Positions 9,277 through 17,909 of a DNA stretch of 64,000 nt are shown here, in pieces. Source of the stretch: Promethearchaeota archaeon (lineage in GTDB: Archaea; Asgardarchaeota; Lokiarchaeia; Sigyniarchaeales; SOKP01). The notes beneath the pieces were generated by a model. That model searched no databases, was not told where the DNA came from, and saw only the letters and a list, made by a program, of their open reading frames with translations. Within the stretch, counting starts at the first letter, position 1, and each line of letters opens with the position of its first letter. The stretch spans positions 62,001-126,000 of the forward strand of contig JAHPZE010000001.1 in NCBI GenBank assembly GCA_019058365.1, given 5' to 3'. The translations under genes and the position numbers were made by a program.

Positions 9277-10227
9277 CTAAATCAATTGTTCTTTAACTAT
9301 TTTTAGAAATGAGTCATAAGGTATAGATGGAGTAACTCCTTGCAATTCATGATTTTTAACTAAACCTAATAAGTTAGGATCCATTCCAAATGCAACTCCT
9401 AAGAGTTGAGTAATATATATTACAGGTATATGAAATGGTTCTCCGATTATGTCAGCATAGAAGTTATTTACCTCAATTTGACCAATATCTAGTTGGAGTT
9501 CACAGAATGGGCAGCAATTAATAATGATATCTACCCCAGCATCTCTCATATTTACTAATTTCTCTCGGGTAAAATCTGCAGCAACTTCTCTAACAGCAGT
9601 TCTAACAGCTCCACCAGCACCACAGCACATATATTTATCTTTATAGTTTATACTTTTAGCTCCAGTCAATTCAACAATTTCATCAAGAAATTTTGGAGCT
9701 TCATATTCACCATTCCAAGGTCTTTTATCACTTGGTTTTACAATATGGCACCCGTAATGTACAGCTACTTTTAAATCTGAAAATGTAAGTTTAATATAAT
9801 CTTTTAAATAATCTAATCCCATATCAAGATATAATGCTTGAACAACATGTTTTGGTTCGAGATTACCTTTATATGTACGCCCAATTTTGGCTAAATATTC
9901 ATTTACTTCTTTCTTTAATTCGTATTCATGTTCAAGTTCATACCAAGCATCTCTTAGAGTCCCGTAGCAGCCATTACATCCTGTAAGTGGACTTACTCCT
10001 AGTTCTTCCGCAATAGAAATATTTCTTGCCGCAATAACTAACCAAGTTGGAATATGAAATGCTCTAAAAACACCAGGAGCCGGACAACATGACGCACCGG
10101 GCAAATCTAAAAGTTCAGCATCAAGATGGTCGAAAACGCTTCTAATTGAGGCTTCAATCATAGGATAACGATTAGGAATTACGCAACCTAAAAAGAACCC
10201 ATATCTCCATTTATAGTCTTTACTCAT
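9277..10227 (-). CDS. hdrB: heterodisulfide reductase subunit B (HdrB), CCG-domain protein
   Basis: This 316-residue protein carries two cysteine-rich (CCG) domains that in HdrB hold the noncubane [4Fe-4S] clusters performing disulfide reduction. Visible motifs are GASCCPAPG and CNGCYGT in the N-terminal half, and YGCHIVKP, YMCCGAGGAV and CCPFC in the C-terminal half. The methanogen substrate is CoM-S-S-CoB; in a non-methanogen the disulfide is unknown. The gene lies 12 bases after hdrC and 10 bases before hdrA, and all three are on the minus strand. A second, shorter HdrB (293 residues) is encoded in the hydrogenase operon at 32.9 kb. Confidence 0.94.
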   Translation of the reverse strand: MSKDYKWRYGFFLGCVIPNRYPMIEASIRSVFDHLDAELLDLPGASCCPAPGVFRAFHIPTWLVIAARNISIAEELGVSPLTGCNGCYGTLRDAWYELEHEYELKKEVNEYLAKIGRTYKGNLEPKHVVQALYLDMGLDYLKDYIKLTFSDLKVAVHYGCHIVKPSDKRPWNGEYEAPKFLDEIVELTGAKSINYKDKYMCCGAGGAVRTAVREVAADFTREKLVNMRDAGVDIIINCCPFCELQLDIGQIEVNNFYADIIGEPFHIPVIYITQLLGVAFGMDPNLLGLVKNHELQGVTPSIPYDSFLKIVKEQLI

Positions 10228-10239
10228 ATTTATTCATCC

Positions 10240-10833
10240 TTATTTTTTTTCTTCTGCTTTTGCTCTCTCTTTTTTCAATTTTGCAGCATTATCCAATAAT
10301 TTTTTAAATCCAACAGCATTCATTAATTCTTGACATTCCTTCAAAGCTTCAGGATAAGAATGAACTGTTGGTGGTAATGGTGGTAATCCATACGATTCTC
10401 TTAAGTCTCTCCATCTTTTATTTGCTTCTCCATTTGCGGGTACACCATGGCCAGTAGCATAGAATATATCATTAGCTAACCCAAAATGTGAATCCAATAT
10501 AAATCCTTCTTCCACAGCGATATTTCTAAGCTTTATAATCAAATCGGTTACTGGAATATTACGAGGGCATCTTTCATAACAATAATAACAAGTTGAACAC
10601 ATCCAAATATCAATGTCTTGTAAAACAGATTCGTCACCTGTTAATGCACGACGGAGAGCAGAACGAGTCCTATATGCTGTTCGACGTCCACTTGGGCAAC
10701 TTCCGGTACAAGTTCCGCAATTGATACATGCTCTTATTTTTTCTAATCCCGCGTCAACAAACTTTTGTGCAATTCTAGAGTTTGTAGACTTATAGACCTT
10801 TCTTTTTATATACTTTTCTACATTTTCGCTCAT
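10240..10833 (-). CDS. hdrC: heterodisulfide reductase subunit C (HdrC), 2x[4Fe-4S]
   Basis: This is the small iron-sulfur subunit that links HdrA to HdrB. Two ferredoxin motifs are present, CINCGTCTGSCPSG and CSTCYYCYERCPRN. I start it at the ATG at 10833 (MSENVEK), giving 197 residues. A frame extending 30 codons further upstream to 10923 is open, but its residues do not resemble HdrC and a GGGGA ribosome-binding-like run lies ~13 bases before 10833. The segment DIFYATGHGVPANGEANKRW is typical of HdrC proteins. It is the first gene of the hdrCBA operon. Confidence 0.92.
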   Translation of the reverse strand: MSENVEKYIKRKVYKSTNSRIAQKFVDAGLEKIRACINCGTCTGSCPSGRRTAYRTRSALRRALTGDESVLQDIDIWMCSTCYYCYERCPRNIPVTDLIIKLRNIAVEEGFILDSHFGLANDIFYATGHGVPANGEANKRWRDLRESYGLPPLPPTVHSYPEALKECQELMNAVGFKKLLDNAAKLKKERAKAEEKK

Positions 10834-11118
10834 TAATCTATCAAATCCCCTATGTTGTGTAAAAATTGATTTGCGATTTTGTAAAAAAACAAGGTATTTA
10901 CAATTAAGTGTTTGATCAAACAAATTGATTGATAATCTTAAGAAGGTAAAAGTATTTTTATTAAAAAAATTTGTTATCGATAATTCATAACAAAATTCAA
11001 AATAACAATTATTTCTTATATTTTACATTTTTATAAGGAGTTAAAAAAAGGAAATTTCCAATAAAGAATTGGGAATAATTAGACTAATTTTTTGAGATAA
11101 TTACTAGTTATACTTTTT

Positions 11119-11355
11119 CTAATCTTTATTGTAAGTATTACTACTCAATTCATCTAAATATTCAATTTGTTTTTCTCTAGATAAAAATGCTATTTCTTTT
11201 TTTATTTTCTTTTTCTTTTCCTTGTCTAAATTTAATTGTTTTAATTTTTCTCGTATATCTTTTGATAAAACAGTGTAAATTCTCATAAAATACTTTTTTA
11301 TTTCTGGAACATCTTCTAAATCTTTTTCTTCTTGATCTCTGTTTATGCTCAACAC
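11119..11355 (-). CDS. small charged helical protein, unknown
   Basis: This 78-residue open frame encodes a Lys/Glu-rich protein with a strongly helical, coiled-coil-like pattern: REKLKQLNLDKEKKKKIKKE, then FLSREKQIEYLDEL. It has no Cys, no membrane segment and no family I recognise. It stands alone between hdrC and a pseudogene on the same strand. The composition suits a real small protein better than chance antisense sequence, but there is no supporting context or clear ribosome-binding site, so it remains tentative. Confidence 0.45.
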   Translation of the reverse strand: MLSINRDQEEKDLEDVPEIKKYFMRIYTVLSKDIREKLKQLNLDKEKKKKIKKEIAFLSREKQIEYLDELSSNTYNKD

Positions 11356-11473
11356 CTATTTAGACTCATTTTCAATAACGTCATAATCATCTGCTTTTTT
11401 AATTTTATTTTTTTCTAAATAAAGTATAATTTAAATTTATAATAAAAAATTTGGAGTCCAATTCTTCTATAAA

Positions 11474-11830
11474 TTAGTACCTAATTCATAAATTATGTGC
11501 AATTCCATAATAGATTAAAAGCCCAAAAGGGATGATAACTAAAGAGAGAAATGTTCATATTAATTTAAAAATCGGATCTTGCCATGTATTATATAATATA
11601 GCTCCATAAGAAGTAAAGAACATTCCATAACTTTGGACTTGTCATCGTTTTTGTTCAATTTCGATTGCATCGCATAATAAAAACATAACTAATTTATCTT
11701 GATTATTTATGACAGGATTTTGTTTATAAAAAACACAAATTTACCTATAAAAGTTCCATCTGAATTTTAAAAGAATTATTTAGTGACGCAATAATAACCA
11801 AATCTTAGTAAAAGAGGTTTTATTTATATC
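11474..11830 (-). pseudogene. decayed membrane-protein gene with several stops
   Basis: On the minus strand a frame from an ATG at 11686 to a TAA at 11474 reads as a plausible membrane protein (KLVMFLLCDAIEIEQKR, FFTSYGAILYNTWQDP, TFLSLVIIPFGLLIYYG) but contains three TGA codons, at 11644-11642, 11557-11555 and 11488-11486. Just upstream, in another frame, NSDGTFIGKFVFFI appears to continue into it, so there is also a frameshift, and further upstream TAA codons interrupt the sequence. The three TGAs sit at Trp-like places (after QKR, after FKLI, after AHNL), which suggests TGG-to-TGA mutation. The parent family is not recognised. I read it as a pseudogene. Confidence 0.45.
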
Positions 11831-11887
11831 TTAGTTTATATTAACATTTTCGTAATAGTTATATAAACAAAAAAATTTGAAATTATG

Positions 11888-12916
11888 CTATAAAAGAAAT
11901 TTTTTCAAAATCTTATCATTTTCTATTTCAATGGTCATTTCTTTTGTTAAATTGTTATAATCAGTTCCATAGATAACTTGACCTTTTAATTGATTAAAAT
12001 CAGAATACCGTAAAGTCAAGGATGCAGCAAATTTTAATGAATTTTTATTATAATCTTCTTGTACAAGTGTAATTGGTCCGGGAACTCCTTTAGCTTCAAA
12101 TATTAAATCACTTGGTTTTTTGAGAGTTAGTAGTTTATTATTTTCGAATTCATTTCTTCCTACTATAATTTTTGTATTTTTATATCGGAAATGACGTCCT
12201 ACTTTTAAAAAATTTATATCTTCAATTTTTGGCTTTTTATGAAATTTGAGATAATCATTCATACGATTTGTAAAATTCTCATCTGTTAGGAGGCATCCTC
12301 CACAAGCATAATAATTATCTAATAATCCATGGGTTCTTGCAATCTCCATTTGGATTTTTCTACCCCTTCCTTTTATTCCTAGTAATAGTTTTCGATCAAT
12401 TAATCCTTGCTCTTCATAAATAGTGGGTTTTAGCTGGAGAGCAGATAAGGGTCTTAAAAGTCTACCTTCCAGACCTGCTTCTTTCTCAACAATCCTTAAC
12501 GCTCTCAAATGTTGGGATTTTGGTCTCTGATTTAGAACTTCTCCAGTGAATATCAAATTGGCTTTTATTCTTTTCATGAATTCTTTTGCTTTCTTTAAAA
12601 TGTAAATTCTACAATCTATACAAGGATTTAAGTGTTTACCATACCCAAATTTAGGATTTCGAATCAATTCTAAAAAATCTTCTCCTAATGGCAAATAATA
12701 TATTTTAATTCCCAGTTTTTCTTTAAATAAATCTAAATTGCATTCTACATTTGTAGATTCTCTATTATATTGACAAAAGGGTGAGATAAAGTTTAAACCA
12801 ATAACATTAATTCCTTGTAATTGCATTATATGACAAGCTATTAAACTATCTAAACCCCCCGATACTAATCCAAGCCCAGTTAATGTCTTACCGATATTGT
12901 ATTTTTCATTGATCAT
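11888..12916 (-). CDS. PP-loop ATPase, MnmA/ThiI-like tRNA-thiolation enzyme with NFACT-R-like tail
   Basis: This 342-residue protein begins with an ATP-pyrophosphatase PP-loop, LVSGGLDSLIA, followed by a MnmA-like core: NPCIDCRIYILKKA with a CxxC pair, FTGEVLNQRPKSQ and GRLLRPLSALQLKPT. A further CGGC pair (YACGGCLLT) lies near residue 205. The C-terminal ~110 residues (VGRHFRYKNTKIIVGRNEFEN, then ITLVQEDYN) resemble the NFACT-R/DUF814 RNA-binding domain, which is fused to such PP-loop enzymes in several archaea and bacteria. The likely role is sulfur transfer to a tRNA uridine, but exact target and position are unknown. The paired Cys could carry persulfide or an Fe-S cluster. Confidence 0.8.
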   Translation of the reverse strand: MINEKYNIGKTLTGLGLVSGGLDSLIACHIMQLQGINVIGLNFISPFCQYNRESTNVECNLDLFKEKLGIKIYYLPLGEDFLELIRNPKFGYGKHLNPCIDCRIYILKKAKEFMKRIKANLIFTGEVLNQRPKSQHLRALRIVEKEAGLEGRLLRPLSALQLKPTIYEEQGLIDRKLLLGIKGRGRKIQMEIARTHGLLDNYYACGGCLLTDENFTNRMNDYLKFHKKPKIEDINFLKVGRHFRYKNTKIIVGRNEFENNKLLTLKKPSDLIFEAKGVPGPITLVQEDYNKNSLKFAASLTLRYSDFNQLKGQVIYGTDYNNLTKEMTIEIENDKILKKFLL

Positions 12917-13023
12917 ATGATCACTTGAGAAGGAATTAAATTAAGAATAAGTTAAAATTCAAAAACATAAATGTTTTTCCTTAATATTGTATAATCTACT
13001 AAATTGAAGTAATATTTTTGATG

Positions 13024-13641
13024 TCATTCTCTAATCATTGCCCAATTTATTAAATTACTATCTGGTATTTCATATTTTTCGATTATCTTAAATCCAAATC
13101 GGTTATAAATCGGCAAATTTTTCTCATTATTAGTATCTAAAAAACATGGTAAATTCTGTTTATCAATTTGGTTAAACATGGAATTAAATAATATATTAGA
13201 GTAGCCTTTTCCTTGATTTATTGGATTTATACCTATAATTGATAAATACCAATGAAATGAAGTCATAAGTTTCTTATGCTTTGAATAAATATATTTATAA
13301 AATTGATTTTGTTTCTTGACAGCTTTACTCCCTAGTTTAAAGAAATATGAGATTCCTCCATTTAATAACCCCATTAATGGAGTAATTTTTGATCTATTAG
13401 AAGGGAACCATATAGCTATTCCTTCAAGATTAGGTGATGTTATATGAACTATTCCATATTTCATTCCTAATCGAATTAATAGCTCCATCATTGATGATAA
13501 TTTAAATGATCTCTCTTTTGTTTTTGGAAATAAAAATACCATGAGGGGATCATTAAAAAATGCTTTACTAATAATAGAACTTGCTTGCTTAATTTGATTT
13601 TTAGTTAATAAAGTAAGATCTCTTAATGAAATTCTAATCAT
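13024..13641 (-). CDS. GNAT-family N-acetyltransferase
   Basis: This 205-residue protein has the GNAT fold: an N-terminal helix pair with AFFNDPLMVFLFP, a central WYLSIIGINPINQGKGYSNIL block that contains the acetyl-CoA pyrophosphate-binding loop (QGKGYS), and a late strand NLPIYNRFGFKIIEKYEIP typical of motif B. The substrate (protein, small amine or antibiotic-like compound) is not predictable. It is a single gene on the minus strand, 107 bases upstream of the PP-loop gene. Confidence 0.85.
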   Translation of the reverse strand: MIRISLRDLTLLTKNQIKQASSIISKAFFNDPLMVFLFPKTKERSFKLSSMMELLIRLGMKYGIVHITSPNLEGIAIWFPSNRSKITPLMGLLNGGISYFFKLGSKAVKKQNQFYKYIYSKHKKLMTSFHWYLSIIGINPINQGKGYSNILFNSMFNQIDKQNLPCFLDTNNEKNLPIYNRFGFKIIEKYEIPDSNLINWAMIRE

Positions 13642-14130
13642 TTAGATTAATTAACTCATATCTAAGTTTTTTATAAAAGTAATCGTGTAGAATAATTTAA
13701 AATCATGTATTAAAATATTTAATATCTTAAAATAATAAAGCTAAAAAAAAATCAAGGATAAATATTAATATAATATTAGTACAATTTAAGTAATAATGAT
13801 AACATTAATAAGAGTTGAGTTAAAATCAATTTTAACTAAGTTTATATCCTTTTTTACTTATTTTATTAGCTCTATAATAAGAATTAAAGATACTGGCATC
13901 TAATAAATTTCTTTTACAAGATTACATAATTTAAAAAGCTTTAATAATTACAATTCGTGGATTATTTAAATTTTGATTTAATAATAGTTTAGCCGTTTTA
14001 TAATATTATGCCTGTTTTTTACTTATAAACCAAAAATTTTTAGATTTATTAAAATTATTTACAAAGAGTGATTTAAAGAATTAATTTAGAATAATAATAT
14101 TAATAAAAATATTCAAATAAAAAAAAGTAT
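13642..14130. other. non-coding gap before the tRNA gene
   Basis: These 489 bases are extremely AT-rich with no credible reading frame on either strand. They contain the upstream region of the minus-strand acetyltransferase gene on the left and presumably the promoter of the plus-strand tRNA on the right. No repeats or structured RNA were recognised. Confidence 0.4.
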
Positions 14131-14243
14131 GCCAGTGTATCCGAGTAGTTAAGGAGGCGGCCTATAGAGCTTAAAACTGACTCTAGCCGAAGCAGAGCCG
14201 TTGCTTTTCAGCATCGTGGGTGCGAATCCCACCGCTGGCTCCA
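14131..14243 (+). tRNA. tRNA-Cys(GCA) with 28-nt BHB intron and extended variable arm
   Basis: The acceptor strand GCCAGTG pairs with CGCTGGC (one G-U), followed by T73 and an encoded CCA at 14241-14243. The D-stem is TCC/GGA and the T-arm GTGGG/CCCAC. The anticodon stem GCGGC (14157-14161) pairs with GCCGT (14197-14201). The loop holds an intron at 14164-14191. CGGC (14158-14161) pairs with GCCG (14186-14189) as a 4-bp central helix flanked by 3-nt bulges CTA and AAG, and by an inner helix TAGAG/CTCTA. Cutting both bulges after the second base joins CT to GCAGA, giving anticodon GCA. U73 fits Cys identity. The intron lies at 33/34, not the usual 37/38. The variable region (14202-14215) is 14 nt with a TGC/GCA stem, unusual for tRNA-Cys. 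Confidence 0.8.
14164..14191 (+). other. archaeal tRNA intron (bulge-helix-bulge)
   Basis: This 28-base intron is inferred from the BHB geometry: 3-nt bulges at 14162-14164 and 14190-14192 on opposite strands of a 4-bp helix, each cut between its second and third base by the archaeal splicing endonuclease. The inner hairpin is TAGAG/CTCTA with an 11-nt loop. The outer helix is weak (G-C only), so this is a relaxed BHB. Confidence 0.7.
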
Positions 14244-14474
14244 TATTTTACTCTTAATTTTAAATATAATTATAAAAACTTGAGAATAAAATTAGCTGAA
14301 TTTTCAAAAAAATTCTAAATCTAAATTTTGATTATGGTAAAGTGCAATTGGATATCCAATATTTGAATATGAAAGAAAACCTATCTGGGTTTATAAAAAT
14401 AGAATAAAATGATAATCAAATTTTTTTTTACCTTGAGAAAGTATTCAAATATTAAAATAAAGATAGGAAAATCT

Positions 14475-16196
14475 TTAGGTACCGTTCATAATTTTCATGT
14501 TTGGAGTATAATACTCGCCAATTGCATAGTTATTGAAGTTTATACTATAATGGTTTCGCCAATGTGCTTTAACATCTTCTAACATTGCTTCCATAACACT
14601 TTCTTTAACTTTTCCTTCTGCGCATATAGTTTTACCTATTGGAGATGCTACAACCTCTCCATCCTTTACAACAATTTGACCGTCTTTTATTGTATAGGTT
14701 GCTAAAGTAAAAGCTTTTTCTATCGCATGTCCATCTATTTTTTTCGGATCTAAATTATATATCGCAACATCACCAATCGCTCCCCTGCCTAAATGACCTC
14801 TATCTGTCATACCTAAACATTTAGCAGTGCCTGCTCGCGTAATTGTACATATTTCACCTAATGTTAATTCACGATCGATATCTCTTAATTGAGATTTCGT
14901 ATTCGCTTTTGGAGAACATTGATTTAAAAGTATATCATCTCTTGATTTCTTATCCATAAGCCATCGAACAATCTGTGGATAGCTTGTAAATGGTCCACCA
15001 TTGGGGTGATCGGTCGTCATAAATATTTGCCAAGGATTCTTGGTAAGGAGCATAAGCTCTAATCCAACTGCCCATTGTACTGCATTCACAGCAACTTTAG
15101 GATCAAATAAATAAGGAACTATACCGGAACCAGATTCCCCTTCTACTTGACCATTTATCCATTTAATTCCAGGTTTAGAGCCCCAAGCTGAAGTGCCGCC
15201 GATATGATGGAGAGCAAATTCCCAAGGCCCGTCTGCAGTCATTGTTGTAGTTGCAGCTTTCCCAAAAATAATTTGACCCGCATCAACAGTAAGATGTTCA
15301 TGTGAATTTAAATATTCAGCTATATCAGCAGCACCAGATTCGAAATCACCCCAAGTAGTACCTCCATATGCATTAAATTGGCAGTGTGTGAGATGAAAAA
15401 CAGATTTTCTTCCTTGTTTTGGTTTAATTTTATCAACAGTCTTAAAAGTCTCAAGTGTATGCTCTTTATTTCCAGGATGTCCTAAATTGTTAGCATGGAC
15501 ATGGATAGTATGAGGTAACTTTAATATTTCATTTACTTTTGATAAGCTTTCTAAAATTTCTCTAGGTGTTACTTCAAAATGAAAAACATGATCATCCAGA
15601 GAATTAACGTTTTTACCCCAAGCCCAATTTTCGACTCCTCCAGGATTTACTATTTTCACAGCATACCCTTTGACTACCTTTAAAATCCAAGCGATGTAAG
15701 CAGCTAATTTTTCATAATTTTTTTGTTTAACATATTCCATTACAAACCAATTATTTCCGAAAAGTGGAAAAGCAGCTTTATCTATAATAGGTGTAACCAA
15801 AAATTCTTCATGAGTATGTCTTGCTTTAAGCAAAGGCATTGCGGGTTCAACGACAGTAGTATATCCTAACCTAGCATAACGATATCCTGTTGCCCATGTT
15901 GATGGCACTGACCAACCAGTTCCACTTCGAGTCAATTTAGTTCTTTTTTCATTACATTCTTCAAGTTTATCATCAGGTCGAAATGAACGTCCAGCATTCA
16001 CTTTAGTTCCTGCAATATGAGCATGTATGTCTACCCCTCCTGGCATCACAATCATTCCAGAAGCGTCAATTACTTTTGCATCCCCATTAACTTTTTCTAC
16101 GACAATCCCATCTTTAATATGGATATCTTTCTTTTCCCCGTCAATATTATTTAATGGATCGTATATTAACCCGTTTTTAATTATTAAATCCTTCAT
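14475..16196 (-). CDS. fwdA: formylmethanofuran dehydrogenase subunit A (FwdA/FmdA)
   Basis: FwdA is the amidohydrolase-type subunit that interconverts formate and formylmethanofuran in the formylmethanofuran dehydrogenase complex. The 573 residues match the usual length. Metal-site features are DIHAHIAGTK with His58 and His60, AVKIVNPGG near residue 180 (position of the carboxylated Lys), IHVHANNLGHPGN near 233 and MTTDHPNGGPF near 390. No fwdB, C, D, F or G lies next to it in this window, so the catalytic Mo/W subunits must be encoded elsewhere. It fits with the Fae-domain protein at the left end as part of an H4MPT/methanofuran C1 branch. The ATG at 16196 has an AGGAGAA-like ribosome-binding site just upstream. 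Confidence 0.95.
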   Translation of the reverse strand: MKDLIIKNGLIYDPLNNIDGEKKDIHIKDGIVVEKVNGDAKVIDASGMIVMPGGVDIHAHIAGTKVNAGRSFRPDDKLEECNEKRTKLTRSGTGWSVPSTWATGYRYARLGYTTVVEPAMPLLKARHTHEEFLVTPIIDKAAFPLFGNNWFVMEYVKQKNYEKLAAYIAWILKVVKGYAVKIVNPGGVENWAWGKNVNSLDDHVFHFEVTPREILESLSKVNEILKLPHTIHVHANNLGHPGNKEHTLETFKTVDKIKPKQGRKSVFHLTHCQFNAYGGTTWGDFESGAADIAEYLNSHEHLTVDAGQIIFGKAATTTMTADGPWEFALHHIGGTSAWGSKPGIKWINGQVEGESGSGIVPYLFDPKVAVNAVQWAVGLELMLLTKNPWQIFMTTDHPNGGPFTSYPQIVRWLMDKKSRDDILLNQCSPKANTKSQLRDIDRELTLGEICTITRAGTAKCLGMTDRGHLGRGAIGDVAIYNLDPKKIDGHAIEKAFTLATYTIKDGQIVVKDGEVVASPIGKTICAEGKVKESVMEAMLEDVKAHWRNHYSINFNNYAIGEYYTPNMKIMNGT

Positions 16197-16484
16197 TTTA
16201 GTTCTCCTAAATTATCTCTACGAGCTTGATACTTTTTTGTAATAATAATCATTTTGAACAAATCCAATAATTTAAAGAATCAATTATTTTTATAAAGATT
16301 TATTATAAATTTTAAGCATATCATTGTAATACTTTTCAAAATGAAAACTGCTACTTTTTTGCATATGTCTATACTTAAATAAAAGTTTTTATTTGAATAT
16401 TTTAATCTACGGATTAATTCGTTAAAGGTTTTTAGGAATGATTCAATTGCTCAGTTAACTAGTAATGCTTAAGGGGGATTTGTA

Positions 16485-16862
16485 ATAGTAAAAATCTTTA
16501 TCGTAGACGACGATCAATCATTACAGAGCTTATATGGATTAATACTAAGGGAAGCGGGATTTAACATTGTTGAAACTGCAATAAATGGTAAGGATGCTAT
16601 TGAAAAATATAACAAATTTGAAGTAAAACCCGACATAATTTTGATGATTTATCGAATGCCGATTAAAAATGGAGTAGATGCAATGATTGAAATTTTAAAA
16701 ATTAATAAAAATAAGAAAATTATTTTTGCTAGTGCGGATATTACTGTAAAACACAAAGCTATTTCACTTGGAGCATGCGCTTTTCTTGATAAACCATTCA
16801 AAATGCACGAATTGTTAAATAAAATTCAGCAGATAGTAAAAGAATTGGTAGTTGAACAATAA
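16485..16862 (+). pseudogene. CheY-like receiver domain lacking the phospho-Asp and a normal start codon
   Basis: The frame from 16485 reads VKIFIVDDDQSLQSL, then KPDIILMIYRMPIKNG, FASADIT and FLDKPFKM, a complete 125-residue response-regulator receiver domain. Two features are abnormal. The phosphoacceptor Asp expected in LMDYRMP is Ile (residue 55, codon ATT). The start position, 7 bases after a good AAGGGGGA ribosome-binding site, is ATA rather than ATG, and no other start fits before an in-frame TAA. The acidic pair (Asp8-10), the Ser/Thr and the Lys are retained. It is either a recently decaying gene or a phosphorylation-independent receiver with a non-standard start. No histidine kinase is encoded nearby. 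Confidence 0.6.
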
Positions 16863-16933
16863 ATTACCCTAATAAAAAGTATTATTAAATATAAAAAAAA
16901 AAATAATGATTAAAAATCCAAAATCGATTATTA

Positions 16934-17455
16934 TTAATCTCTTCTTGACAGTAATGCAATACAACCATAAAACAATCCAACTGTTAACCCAACACCTAAA
17001 TAGATTACAATATTACCAATTATATATTCAGTAGTAGGGGTAATTACAGAAAGTACAGCCATTATACCTAGTACAATAGCTAAGATTGTACAAATCATTG
17101 CAGTTAGGAACCACCCTGAGAAGGCTTCTTTTCTGTTTTCAGCAAAGAATCCTGAGAGAAAAGCACCTATAATTGGAGCTACAAAATATCCTATATATAG
17201 AATTATTTGAAACGTTGGAATTGTTCCTCCCATCGCAATTGCAGTTCCTATTACTACAAAAATAAGTCCCGGTGATCCTATTGGTGAAGCTATTGGTCCA
17301 AATAGAAGCATGTTCAAAGTACCAAGAAAATCAGTTTGAAATGACGCCATAAATAAATCAAAATGCCCCGATACTAGGTATGCAAGAAGTAAAAATACAA
17401 CATTTAATCCAATAAAAGCGATTAAACTGAACATAAAACTTTTAGCAAAAGCCAT
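16934..17455 (-). CDS. multi-pass membrane protein, unknown
   Basis: This 173-residue protein has about four hydrophobic segments: ~8-28, ~55-85, ~90-108 and ~112-165 (the last probably two helices). Gly and Ala are frequent in the helices (VVIGTAIAMGGTIPTF, GAFLSGFFAENRKEAFSG). No catalytic or transport signature is visible. Divergent neighbours are a receiver-domain relic and, beyond a 454-base gap, another small membrane protein. The ATG at 17455 is the only reasonable start. Confidence 0.65.
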   Translation of the reverse strand: MAFAKSFMFSLIAFIGLNVVFLLLAYLVSGHFDLFMASFQTDFLGTLNMLLFGPIASPIGSPGLIFVVIGTAIAMGGTIPTFQIILYIGYFVAPIIGAFLSGFFAENRKEAFSGWFLTAMICTILAIVLGIMAVLSVITPTTEYIIGNIVIYLGVGLTVGLFYGCIALLSRRD

Positions 17456-17909
17456 TTTTTTAACACACTTTAGATTTTAATTTTTTTTTAGTCTCTTATT
17501 ATCCTTATTTAATTTTTTAATTAAATAATAGATAACGTTTTTTACGAGATTTAATTCAACTTAATCATTAATAAAGCTTTCTAAATTTCCTTATTGCCTT
17601 TTATAAAACATTTTTTTCTGGGTTTCTCAAAAAGATTGAAAGATTATAAGGAGATCGATTTTGAACATTTGATATATAAGTCGAATTCATTCTTAGAACT
17701 CAAATAATTCTATACTAATTTTTTGAACAATAAGTTCATAAAATGTACTTAAATAGTAATATATATATTGTAATAACTAATAATGAACTTTTTATCCTAA
17801 ACTATTCATATATTTTAATATTACTAAAATATGATCAAGATTAAATATATGATTTGATCTATTTAGTATAAAAAATTAAAATTAAAAATAAAAAAATAAG
17901 TGTTAAAAT
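17456..17909. other. divergent intergenic region between two membrane-protein genes
   Basis: These 454 bases separate a minus-strand and a plus-strand membrane-protein gene and so must contain both promoters. They are AT-rich with several TATA-like stretches. I found no coding potential, repeat or structured RNA. Confidence 0.4.

Noticed and set aside
10834..10923. N-terminal extension of hdrC by 30 codons
   Set aside because: The extra residues do not resemble HdrC and the start at 10833 has a ribosome-binding-like sequence upstream.
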